DNA from: Actinomycetes bacterium
GTDB lineage: Bacteria; Actinomycetota; Actinomycetes; Propionibacteriales; Propionibacteriaceae
Direction: 5' to 3'
Assembly: GCA_023419175.1 (NCBI GenBank)
Contig: JAEZYG010000073.1
Span: 1-17,695 of the forward strand
DNA: 17,695 nt
Each line of letters begins with the position of its first letter. Position 1 is the stretch's first letter. The notes under the pieces were generated by a model, which did no database searches, was not told where the DNA came from, and saw only the letters and a list, made by a program, of their open reading frames with translations. The position numbers and the translations under genes were made by a program. This document shows, one piece after another, positions 8,833 through 14,991 of this stretch.

Positions 8833-9591
8833 CTAAGCTGTGTGAGCTGCTATGCGAGCTGTGATCGTAGATGCAGTCGAACGGTAACTTTTAAATAGCG
8901 GACGGTGAATGAAATTGCGGTGGGGATTTGCCCCATAGCTAAGGTGATCGATATCTCGGTCATGGGGGATATCGCCGACAATATCGAGATTGAATGCGGA
9001 CGATATTTCCGAGACGCTATAGGGCTTTCCCGTATCGATAGCGATGGCGCATAGATCGATATCGTGATCTGCGATCTGATCGCGCAGATAGGGCAAGGTG
9101 ATCTTCATCGTTGCCAAGGCTGGAAGGTGAGAACGGGTGATGACGATGACCGTTGAGATGACTCTGAGGAGGGCTAAGGGAAGCGTTTCTGCTCCAAGTC
9201 GCCCCCAATCGATGAGAATATCTCGTCCGCGAGAAGATAAATCGACAAATTGTTCAGCGAGATAGTCCCAATGAGGATGAAAGAGCTGAGCGGATCGTAG
9301 ATGTTGAAAGCCAGGAAGATAGAGAGCTTCGGTTGAGTCAAAACGGCTAAGAGGGATCACATGAGACAGAATCGCGGCATCGGCTAACCTGCGTTCGCGC
9401 AGGGCTTGAGCGATATCGGAGATACCTTGTCCTCGGGATTTGGAACGAAGATATCCAGCTGAAATGGACATATTCGGATGGGCGTCACAATCAGCGAGAA
9501 GGACATCTTTCGGCCAGGCTATCGACAGACCGAGAGCTGTTGCTGTGACTCCAGGAGCTGATGCCAGTGAGGTGAATAGGACTATTGGCAT
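8833..9591 (-). CDS. TadZ/CpaE-like MinD-family protein with degenerate P-loop
   Basis: 252 residues from ATG at 9591, six bases after GGGGG; GTG at 9594 is an alternative, and both overlap the stop of the SAF gene. The fold is of the ParA/MinD type: N-terminal strand MPIVLFTSLA, a loop ASAPGVTATALGLS in place of the deviant Walker A KGGxGKTT, then VLLADCDAHPN (Asp34, Asp36), and later strands such as DILIDWGRL and VIVITRS. Both the signature Lys and the GKT Lys are missing (PGVTAT). Family knowledge: CpaE/TadZ proteins position Tad machines at the pole, and related actinobacterial proteins with PGVTT loops exist. Inference: it localises the pilus and may have weak or no ATPase activity. Confidence 0.75.
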   Translation of the reverse strand: MPIVLFTSLASAPGVTATALGLSIAWPKDVLLADCDAHPNMSISAGYLRSKSRGQGISDIAQALRERRLADAAILSHVIPLSRFDSTEALYLPGFQHLRSAQLFHPHWDYLAEQFVDLSSRGRDILIDWGRLGAETLPLALLRVISTVIVITRSHLPALATMKITLPYLRDQIADHDIDLCAIAIDTGKPYSVSEISSAFNLDIVGDIPHDRDIDHLSYGANPHRNFIHRPLFKSYRSTASTITARIAAHTA

Positions 9592-10229
9592 CACACACCC
9601 CCTTTACGGATTACGACCAGACGGTTCTCGGCGGCAAGTTCAGCGATGGCGGCAGCTTCATTGCTGGAAACCTCGATATCGAGTAGACGGCTTTGGTGAT
9701 CATCTTGGGAATTGAGAGCGATCGCTTTAAAGACTTGAGGGGATCCGGAATCGTTCAAAGCGATCAGTTCAATAGGGGTTCCTGGCAGTAGACGTTGGCT
9801 GGGAATACGTCCTGCTTCTAGGTGCAAACCCATCTGAGCGCGTCCCTCGGGAAGGGAAGGTTCATCCAAAAATTTATCTGGGATGAGTGAACCGGCAGCC
9901 AAATCGCTTCGCGAATAAGAACCTATGAGTTTGTCGATGTGGTCTGTGCTCAATGTGGATATGGATTGGTCGGCTGAGATCGAGGTGATGGACAAATCGT
10001 TCGCTTCGATAATCTCCCCGCGGTGAATAGAGGAATTGACAAGGATGACATCGCGTTGAGGGTGATAGCTTGTCCACATCCATATCATGAATAAAGTTCC
10101 TAGACAGGAGCATAAAATCCCTAGGATTATCAGACGTGGGCTTCGTCGAGGACGCAAGGTTAGGCTCGCATGAGGAGTCGATGGACGAGCGATATCGTCT
10201 GTTTTGGGCTCGCGTATAGATAGGAACAT
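9591..10229 (-). CDS. SAF-domain CpaB/RcpC-like pilus assembly protein
   Basis: 212 residues, first gene of the Tad operon. ATG at 10229 is chosen over an upstream TTG (10295) because AGGAGG lies 8 bases before it. A cytoplasmic basic segment (TLRPRRSPR) precedes one TM helix (~33-52); the rest is extracytoplasmic, with a SAF domain (~60-125: VILVNSSIHRGEIIEANDL, DLAAGSLI) and a C-terminal CpaB/RcpC-like part (LPGTPIELIAL, DIEVSSNEAAAIAELAA). CpaB/RcpC proteins are periplasmic or secretin-linked in Gram-negatives; in a monoderm the partner may be the cell wall (inference). The stop overlaps the next start (TGATG). Confidence 0.75.
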   Translation of the reverse strand: MFLSIREPKTDDIARPSTPHASLTLRPRRSPRLIILGILCSCLGTLFMIWMWTSYHPQRDVILVNSSIHRGEIIEANDLSITSISADQSISTLSTDHIDKLIGSYSRSDLAAGSLIPDKFLDEPSLPEGRAQMGLHLEAGRIPSQRLLPGTPIELIALNDSGSPQVFKAIALNSQDDHQSRLLDIEVSSNEAAAIAELAAENRLVVIRKGGV

Positions 10230-10297
10230 CCTGCGCACCTCCTGAGAAAGGATCTTTGACAAGAATTTAGGAGTGAGAAGATCGAAGGTGCGCAAGA

Positions 10298-10345
10298 TGT
10301 GGATAACATCTCGAGGTTTCGAATGGCAACGAGATAGTATCCACA
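10298..10345. promoter_or_regulatory. DnaA-box-like pair upstream of the Tad operon
   Basis: On the minus strand 10306-10298 reads TTATCCACA, a perfect match to the consensus DnaA box. On the plus strand 10337-10345 reads GTATCCACA, an 8 of 9 match, in opposite orientation. The perfect box lies within a small inverted repeat, GATGT/ACATC (10296-10310). Both are in the intergenic region between the Tad operon and the transporter gene. Binding is not shown; it is a sequence match only. Confidence 0.4.
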
Positions 10346-10369
10346 GCCTATGAGTGGGGCGTCTACACT
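10340..10369 (+). promoter_or_regulatory. Candidate promoter for the transporter gene
   Basis: TCCACA (10340-10345) and TACACT (10364-10369) are 18 bp apart; the second fits TANNNT. A start near 10376 would leave a leader of ~43 bases with the SD at 10405-10410. The -35 overlaps the DnaA-like box on this strand and the -10 of the opposite candidate. Weak. Confidence 0.25.
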
Positions 10370-10374
10370 GTAAA
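10345..10374 (-). promoter_or_regulatory. Candidate promoter for the Tad operon
   Basis: On the minus strand TTTACA (10374-10369) and TAGGCT (10350-10345) are separated by 18 bp; TAGGCT fits the actinobacterial TANNNT -10 pattern. A start near 10338 would give a leader of ~110 bases. The downstream alternative TTGCCA-17-TTATCC (10329-10301) has a better -35 but a poor -10. Weak evidence either way. Confidence 0.25.
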
Positions 10375-10418
10375 TTGCAGATAGAACGACAGGGCTAGCC
10401 CGACTAGGAGATATATCT

Positions 10419-11897
10419 ATGGATGTCGTTATCCCGTGGTATGGAATCATTCCCTTTGCGGTCATGTTGCTGTGCATCGCGGTTTTACCGCTCATTCCAG
10501 CGACAGCTCATCGCTGGGAAGATTGGCGTTTTCAGCTCGGGATAGCGCTCATTCTCGGCATACCTGTCGCCATCTGGGTGGGTCTCCTTTTGGGATGGGG
10601 GCGGGTGGCTCACGCTGGCTTGGAATATGTTCAGTTCATCATGTTGCTTCTCGCTCTCTTCGTCGTCTCTGGTGGGCTTTTCGTCTCTGGCGATATCAGA
10701 GCGACTCCGCGTAATAACACAATCACATTGGCTATCGGTGGAGCGGTCGCGTCCTTTATCGGTACGACTGGGGCGGCGATGTTGCTTATCCGTCCACTGC
10801 TCAATATCAATGAAGAGCGCCGCCATAAAGTGCATAGCGTGATTTTTGCCATCTTGATCGTGGCGAATAACGGCGGTATGTTGACACCCCTCGGCGATCC
10901 TCCACTGTTCATGGGATTCCTGCGCGGTGTGCCTTTCACTTGGACATTTACTCTTCTTCCCATGTGGGCTTTCATCAATGTGATGTTGCTTATCACCTAT
11001 TACGCTCTCGATACTAAGGCTTATGCGGCTGAGAGTCTGCCCGACCGCTTGCGAGATGTCATCGAGCAGCAGCCACTACGTTTTGTCGGCTTGAGTAGCC
11101 TGCTGTGGTTCATCATCATCATCGCTGGTGTGGCCTTGGTACCATCCATTGACCTTCATGCTGTCGAAAGCGGACATGCGGCGTGGTATGCCTACATTCC
11201 GTGGCGGGAAATTCTATTCGCTATTGCTGCTGCTGGATCCTATCTCACAGGTTCTAAAAAGGTGCGCTATGAACTCAATCAATTTGAGTGGGGGCCTATC
11301 CGCGAGGTGGCTGTGATCTTCATAGGCATCTTTTTGACTATGATCATGGCTCTTGAATATCTTGCCGAAGTCGCCGATCGTCTTCCCTTGGGAACCTGGA
11401 CACTTTTCGTCTTCACAGGTGCGTTATCTGCGGCTTTGGACAATGCCCCCACCTATGCGACCTTCTTCGAGATGGCGCGAGCGGTTGGTTCGGATCCTTC
11501 CGTGATGCCTGAGATGGCGCGCGTGGCATCGGTTCCAGTGATGTGGCTTGAAGCGATCAGCGTCGCTTCGGTTGCCTGTGGGGCAATCACATATATCGGT
11601 AATGGCCCCAATTTTATGGTGAAATCCGTCGCAGAATCTCGTGGTGTGAAGATGCCGTCCTTCGGTGGATATATCGTGTGGACGGTGCGCTATCTCGTTC
11701 CCGTTCTCGTCGCGATGGTGCTCATCTTCTTTACGGAATCGACCTATACCGTCATCGCGGGATGGATTCTCGCTGTGGGAATCGTGGCCAGAGCGATCAT
11801 CATCTGGATGCGTTATCGCCACAAGTCCGCTCGCCTCCAGATGGTCGCTTCAAAGCAGACGATTTCGCGAAGCGATAAGGTGCGCCTACATCACTAA
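10419..11897 (+). CDS. CitMHS_2/NhaD-like ion transporter (putative sodium:proton antiporter or citrate transporter)
   Basis: 492 residues with about a dozen hydrophobic segments. ATG at 10419 has TAGGAG 8 bases upstream. Family-type motifs in re-entrant regions are visible: IGTTGAAMLLIRPLLN (~114-129), VANNGGMLTPLGDPPLF (~148-164) and ALDNAPTYATFFEMA (~340). These match ion-transporter superfamily members annotated variously as sodium:proton antiporters or putative citrate transporters (CitMHS_2). Substrate cannot be decided from sequence. The basic C-terminal tail (RYRHKSARL) is cytoplasmic. It stands alone, divergent from the Tad operon, and its stop codon overlaps that of the opposing HTH gene. 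Confidence 0.85.
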   Translation: MDVVIPWYGIIPFAVMLLCIAVLPLIPATAHRWEDWRFQLGIALILGIPVAIWVGLLLGWGRVAHAGLEYVQFIMLLLALFVVSGGLFVSGDIRATPRNNTITLAIGGAVASFIGTTGAAMLLIRPLLNINEERRHKVHSVIFAILIVANNGGMLTPLGDPPLFMGFLRGVPFTWTFTLLPMWAFINVMLLITYYALDTKAYAAESLPDRLRDVIEQQPLRFVGLSSLLWFIIIIAGVALVPSIDLHAVESGHAAWYAYIPWREILFAIAAAGSYLTGSKKVRYELNQFEWGPIREVAVIFIGIFLTMIMALEYLAEVADRLPLGTWTLFVFTGALSAALDNAPTYATFFEMARAVGSDPSVMPEMARVASVPVMWLEAISVASVACGAITYIGNGPNFMVKSVAESRGVKMPSFGGYIVWTVRYLVPVLVAMVLIFFTESTYTVIAGWILAVGIVARAIIIWMRYRHKSARLQMVASKQTISRSDKVRLHH

Positions 11898-12085
11898 AGA
11901 TTAGAGTTCGTTGCAGATTCCTCGTCTCGTAACCACTTGTAGACGGTAGTGCGCGACAGCCCAGCAGCGCGAGCTGCAGAGGCAGTGGGGATACCGTTAG
12001 AGATCGCTTTTTGGATCTCGGTCTTCAGCTGTTCTTGGGCTTGAGCAGCGCGACGCGCAGCAGCTTCAATCGAGGGAACAGTCAT
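11894..12085 (-). CDS. Small helix-turn-helix protein (resolvase HTH-like)
   Basis: 63 residues from ATG at 12085, with GGGAGG five bases upstream; the much longer open frame reaching 12727 has no matching start and reads as noise. An N-terminal Ala/Gln-rich helix (IEAAARRAAQAQEQLKTEI) is followed by a helix-turn-helix, TASAARAAGLSRTTVYKWLR (~34-53), of the kind found in Hin/resolvase C-termini (HTH_7) and similar small regulators. No catalytic domain is present, so it is a DNA-binding protein rather than a recombinase. Its stop (TAG, 11896-11894) overlaps the opposing transporter stop (TAA, 11895-11897). Target unknown; the inverted repeat at 12161-12177 in its upstream region is one candidate. 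Confidence 0.75.
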   Translation of the reverse strand: MTVPSIEAAARRAAQAQEQLKTEIQKAISNGIPTASAARAAGLSRTTVYKWLRDEESATNSNL

Positions 12086-12160
12086 CTCTTCCTCCCATAA
12101 GAGTGGTCTGTGCCACTTCGCGCCTACGCCAATACGCATCAAAGTGGCTGTACCCGATAG

Positions 12161-12177
12161 TGAGAGACTACCTCTCA
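12161..12177. repeat. Inverted repeat TGAGAG-N5-CTCTCA
   Basis: A perfect 6-bp inverted repeat with a 5-base spacer (ACTAC), 76 bp upstream of the HTH gene start. It could be an operator for that gene; no T tract follows, so it is not a typical terminator. Confidence 0.4.
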
Positions 12178-12233
12178 AGCGTGGAAAGGGTGAACAGAAG
12201 TGACAAAATTTGAAACACTTTGCACGATAGACT

Positions 12234-12252
12234 CTCAGGGTGCACTCAGGGT
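12234..12252. repeat. Tandem CTCAGGGT repeats, 11-bp period
   Basis: CTCAGGGT occurs at 12234-12241 and again at 12245-12252, so the copies are 11 bp apart, about one helical turn. This spacing suits a protein binding one face of the DNA, but no factor is identified. Confidence 0.4.
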
Positions 12253-12294
12253 TATACGGCAACGAGGGAATGAGGAAAGAGTCTTGGGATAGCA

Positions 12295-12329
12295 CCAAGG
12301 GGCTGCTGGCTACCCGAGCAACCCCCTGG
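12295..12329. other. Intergenic hairpin of unknown role
   Basis: GGGG-C-TGCT (12299-12307) pairs with AGCA-A-CCCC (12317-12325) with one internal mismatch and a 9-base loop; outer pairs CCA/TGG extend it past one mismatch. No T-run follows on either strand. It could be part of a 5' leader structure, a small RNA or a binding site. No known riboswitch could be assigned by eye. Confidence 0.4.
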
Positions 12330-12417
12330 GCTTTATGGGTACATCTTAAGAGGCAGGTCAGACAACAGACCAATTCAGAGTGCGAAATATCGTGAACTGA
12401 AATGAAATTGTGACTTT

Positions 12418-12426
12418 TTATCCACA
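12418..12426 (+). promoter_or_regulatory. Perfect DnaA-box 9-mer
   Basis: TTATCCACA on the plus strand, 171 bp before the TRAP lipoprotein gene. Same consensus as the site at 10298-10306. Sequence match only. Confidence 0.35.
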
Positions 12427-12596
12427 GATGCGACAGATAGAGGTATTGAGAACAATCATTTCCACATCTGGTCATCCCGATGATTTCGAAGTGACATAGT
12501 TTTCCTCTTCGCCGAGGGGCAGATGGGAAGGGCGATGAAAGATAATTAGACTGATGCACGGGTAGGTAGGCTCTATCAAGGTGTGAAGGAGGAGAC

Positions 12597-13637
12597 GTGA
12601 GATCGTTGAAGCTGATGGGCGCAGCGCTGATGATGGCTTTGGCAATGACGGTATCAGCATGTGGAGGCGGAACAGGTGAGAATACGTCCGCTTCACCGAA
12701 AGAACACGTCTTAAAACTCGCCTTCAATCAAGGTGTTGATCATCCAGAATTCCAAGTTGCTGAGAAGATGTCCGATGAGCTATCTCAGCAGACTGATGGG
12801 CGCTATTCGATCAAAAGCTATCCTGGTGAATCTCTCGGCTCTCAAGCCGATGTCATCAAGAACCTTCGAGACGGTACCGTCGATATGATGTACGTCTCCG
12901 GAGCTGTGATGGAAAGCTTCAATCCCGATTTTGTCGTCTATAACCTACCCTATATTTTCGAATCCAAAGAAGCGGCTCAGGCAATTATTCGAGACGAACA
13001 GCTCAATAAAGATCTGTATACCTCGGTGAAAGATGAGGGGATTGTCCTCCTCGGCGCTTTCTATACGGGTGAGCGCAATATCTACAATTCGAAGCGTCCT
13101 ATCAAAACTCCTGAAGATCTTTCGGGGTTGAAGATACGCGTCCAGCAATCTGATTCGCAGGTGCGAGCTCTTCAACTGATGGGTGCTACTGCCTCACCTC
13201 TCGGCTTGGGAGATGTCTATTCAGCTTTGCAAACTGGAATCTTGGACGGGGCAGAGAATAACGGCGGGGTTTACCATGCCATGAGGCATGATGAGGTTGC
13301 AAAGTATTTTTCCCAGACGAAACATATGGCGTGTCCAGACTATCTGGTGATCTCTTCAAAGACATGGGAAGAGATGAGCTCAGAAGATCAGCGTATATTG
13401 ACCTCACTTGTCCGTAATGCTCAAGAATCGTCCGATGAAAAGATCGACCTCTACTCTGAAAACCAGCTGAAAGATGCCATCGCCCGTGGAGCCAAAGTCA
13501 ACGATGATGTCGATATCGCAGCATTTAAGCAGAAGGTAAAACCGTTAATCGACGGAGCGATCGAAGGACGCGAGGGGCGTCAAAAGCTCTATGACGCTAT
13601 CCAAAAAGCAAATAGTGAGCATCCAGGAACACGCTAA
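12597..13637 (+). CDS. TRAP transporter substrate-binding lipoprotein, DctP family
   Basis: 346 residues from GTG at 12597, with AAGGAGG four bases upstream. A basic N-terminus and hydrophobic stretch end in the lipobox VSAC (Cys22), so it is a membrane-anchored lipoprotein facing outward. The DctP fold is clear: KIRVQQSDSQ with the conserved carboxylate-binding Arg181, then GLGDVYSALQTGILDGAENN (~203-222) with the ENN equivalent of the family's EN motif. Family knowledge: these proteins capture organic or sugar acids and hand them to DctQ/DctM permeases. No DctQ or DctM gene lies beside it. Next gene downstream, 23 bp later, is a polyol/idonate-type dehydrogenase, suggesting a sugar-acid or polyol substrate (inference). 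Confidence 0.9.
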   Translation: MRSLKLMGAALMMALAMTVSACGGGTGENTSASPKEHVLKLAFNQGVDHPEFQVAEKMSDELSQQTDGRYSIKSYPGESLGSQADVIKNLRDGTVDMMYVSGAVMESFNPDFVVYNLPYIFESKEAAQAIIRDEQLNKDLYTSVKDEGIVLLGAFYTGERNIYNSKRPIKTPEDLSGLKIRVQQSDSQVRALQLMGATASPLGLGDVYSALQTGILDGAENNGGVYHAMRHDEVAKYFSQTKHMACPDYLVISSKTWEEMSSEDQRILTSLVRNAQESSDEKIDLYSENQLKDAIARGAKVNDDVDIAAFKQKVKPLIDGAIEGREGRQKLYDAIQKANSEHPGTR

Positions 13638-13660
13638 TCACTGATAGTAAAGGGGAAAGT

Positions 13661-14686
13661 GTGAAAGCCGTCTATATCACCGGAAAAGAGACGATGGAGA
13701 TCGCACAGATTCCCCTGTGCGAACCAGGCGATGACGAGGTGCGTATCAAAATTTCCTATGTGGGAATCTGCGGCTCCGACCTTCACTATTACTTTGAGGG
13801 AGCAAATGGTTCTTTCGTCGTTCGCGAACCTCTCATTCCCGGCCATGAGCTATCAGGAGTGATTGATTGTGATCCAAAGGGAGAATGGAAGGTCGGTCAG
13901 CCGATCACTGTCCACCCTGCCACTTTCGGTCCCGAACGCGAGGGAATGGAGGAGTTACCCCATCTTCGTCCTGGTGGAGCATATTTGGGTAGCGCGTCCA
14001 CATCTCCTCATACTCAAGGGGCGATGGTCGAGTATATGTGTGTTAGGCGCGATATGCTCCGCGCTTTACCTCATGGTATGTCTTTGAAAGATGCCGCCCT
14101 CGCTGAACCTCTCGGAGTCGTCTTGCACGGTATCAATCAGATCGGCTCTCTTAAGGGAACGAAGGTACTTGTCTCGGGGGCAGGACCAATTGGTCTTTTG
14201 GCGATTGTTGCCGCTTATCTGCGAGGAGCTAGCCGGATCGTTGCTACCGATATCCTTCCTGGGGCTCTTGATCGCGCCAAGCAACTTGGGGCAGATGAAG
14301 TGATCGATGTTAGCTCCAACCCTGTCGAAGAAAATTCCTACGATGTGATCTTGGAATGTTCTGGCAGTCAGGCTGCTGTCCAAACAGCACTTCAAGCGGT
14401 GAAACCCGGTGGACGAATCGCGCAGATCGGCATGTTGCCGGGCAGACCGGTGGGATTGAATCTCGCGGCTCTCGGGCAAAAAGAGATCACATGGGTTGGG
14501 TCAATGCGCTTTAAAGATGAAATCGATGAGGCGATCGAGCTATTAGCTCGCCATAGCGAAGCTGCGCAGATCATCACTCATATCTATGACGTAGATGAAG
14601 CGCGTTTGGCTTTCGAAGTAGCTCGTGATGCAGATCAGTCAGGAAAAGTTCTTGTCGCCCTAGACAGATCATCTACAGAGAAATAG
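13661..14686 (+). CDS. Zinc-type medium-chain dehydrogenase, L-idonate 5-dehydrogenase/sorbitol dehydrogenase-like
   Basis: 341 residues from GTG at 13661, SD AAGGGGAAAG five or so bases upstream. GroES-like domain with catalytic zinc ligands Cys37 (GICGSD), His62-Glu63 (PGHE) and Glu149 (AEPLG); Rossmann motif GAGPIG (173-178) with Asp197 ending strand 2 (IVATD), which favours NAD over NADP. The lobe that in most relatives holds four structural-zinc cysteines (here ~88-108) contains none, although the flanking YLGSAS and TQGAMVEY are conserved, so the structural zinc is probably absent. Likely oxidises a polyol or sugar acid delivered with the help of the upstream TRAP protein; the substrate is inferred from context. 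Probably co-transcribed with it. Confidence 0.85.
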   Translation: MKAVYITGKETMEIAQIPLCEPGDDEVRIKISYVGICGSDLHYYFEGANGSFVVREPLIPGHELSGVIDCDPKGEWKVGQPITVHPATFGPEREGMEELPHLRPGGAYLGSASTSPHTQGAMVEYMCVRRDMLRALPHGMSLKDAALAEPLGVVLHGINQIGSLKGTKVLVSGAGPIGLLAIVAAYLRGASRIVATDILPGALDRAKQLGADEVIDVSSNPVEENSYDVILECSGSQAAVQTALQAVKPGGRIAQIGMLPGRPVGLNLAALGQKEITWVGSMRFKDEIDEAIELLARHSEAAQIITHIYDVDEARLAFEVARDADQSGKVLVALDRSSTEK

Positions 14687-14694
14687 CGTTATCT

Positions 14695-14954
14695 ATGCGC
14701 CCAGACATATCTACCTTGTGCGGTTCTGGGCACCACCACCATTTCACCTTCACTGTGGGAAGGGATATGTGGAAGAGCGTAGCGATCCAAGCTCTAGACT
14801 TTGCGCTATTGTCTGTCCCGATATTTTGAGTCATCAATGCCATAACGAAATCCCATCCTCTTCCCATATGGGTGATGGGTATCGGCACTACGGCTGTGAT
14901 AGGTGGCGTGGTCGCCTTTGTCTGTGAAAAGAAGTCACGCGCTAAAAGTTAGGC
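14695..14954 (+). pseudogene. Small membrane-protein reading frame interrupted by TGA
   Basis: Starting at ATG 14695, one frame runs 44 codons to an in-frame TGA (14827-14829), then continues 39 further codons to TAG (14950-14952). The pieces read as one protein: DMWKSVAIQALDFALLSVPIF, TGA, VINAITKSHPLPIWVMGIG, then TTAVIGGVVAFVCEKKSR, giving two hydrophobic helices and a basic end. A serine/histidine-rich head precedes them and there is no good SD. TGA is used as an ordinary stop by other genes here, so recoding is unlikely. I do not recognise the family. It may be a decayed gene, a remnant of a larger one, or chance. Confidence 0.35.
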
Positions 14955-14958
14955 GTTT

Positions 14959-14984
14959 ATTGGGGGTGATATATCACCCCCAAT
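14959..14984. terminator. Perfect 26-bp palindrome, likely bidirectional terminator hairpin
   Basis: The half-site ATTGGGGGTGATA (14959-14971) is followed directly by its exact reverse complement. It sits 7 bp after the response regulator stop on the minus strand and after the broken membrane frame on the plus strand, where the two transcription units converge. T tracts beyond the stem are weak on both sides, so an operator or cruciform role is an alternative. Confidence 0.55.
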
Positions 14985-14991
14985 CGTGTCA

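Larger units (their letters stand above)
12086..12596. other. 511-bp non-coding region between HTH and TRAP lipoprotein genes
   Basis: No convincing gene on either strand. It holds an inverted repeat (12161-12177), a tandem 8-mer (12234-12252), a strong hairpin (12295-12329) and a perfect DnaA-box 9-mer (12418-12426). The divergent flanking genes mean promoters for both must lie here, but I could not assign a convincing -35/-10 pair for either. Confidence 0.6.

Noticed and set aside
10160..10495. 111-codon minus-strand frame across the Tad upstream region
   Set aside because: It overlaps the transporter start and the SAF gene in another frame, with unstructured composition and no SD.
11894..12085. 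Serine recombinase or transposase fragment
   Set aside because: Only the HTH is present, the gene has its own SD and start, and no catalytic domain remnant or inverted terminal repeats were found nearby.
12295..12345. SAM or other known riboswitch
   Set aside because: GCAACCC and a hairpin are present, but conserved core helices and a matching downstream metabolic gene are not; kept only as an unknown structure.
12270..12395. 41-codon plus-strand frame with three Trp codons, considered as a leader peptide
   Set aside because: Its GAGGGA lies directly against the ATG, too close to act as an SD; no Trp-related genes follow; it overlaps the hairpin and reads like chance.
12086..12727. N-terminal extension of the HTH reading frame to 12727 (277 residues)
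   Set aside because: The extension is Cys/Ser/His-rich, low-complexity-like noise without domains; it overlaps the TRAP gene start, and a strong SD marks the start at 12085.
14827..14829. TGA as selenocysteine or recoded tryptophan
   Set aside because: TGA ends other genes in the window normally, no SECIS-like hairpin directly follows, and the residue is in an unrecognised TM region.
14673..14888. 71-codon minus-strand frame opposite the broken membrane frame
   Set aside because: It has no SD, no recognisable domain, and overlaps the dehydrogenase end; it looks like the complement of the plus-strand frame.
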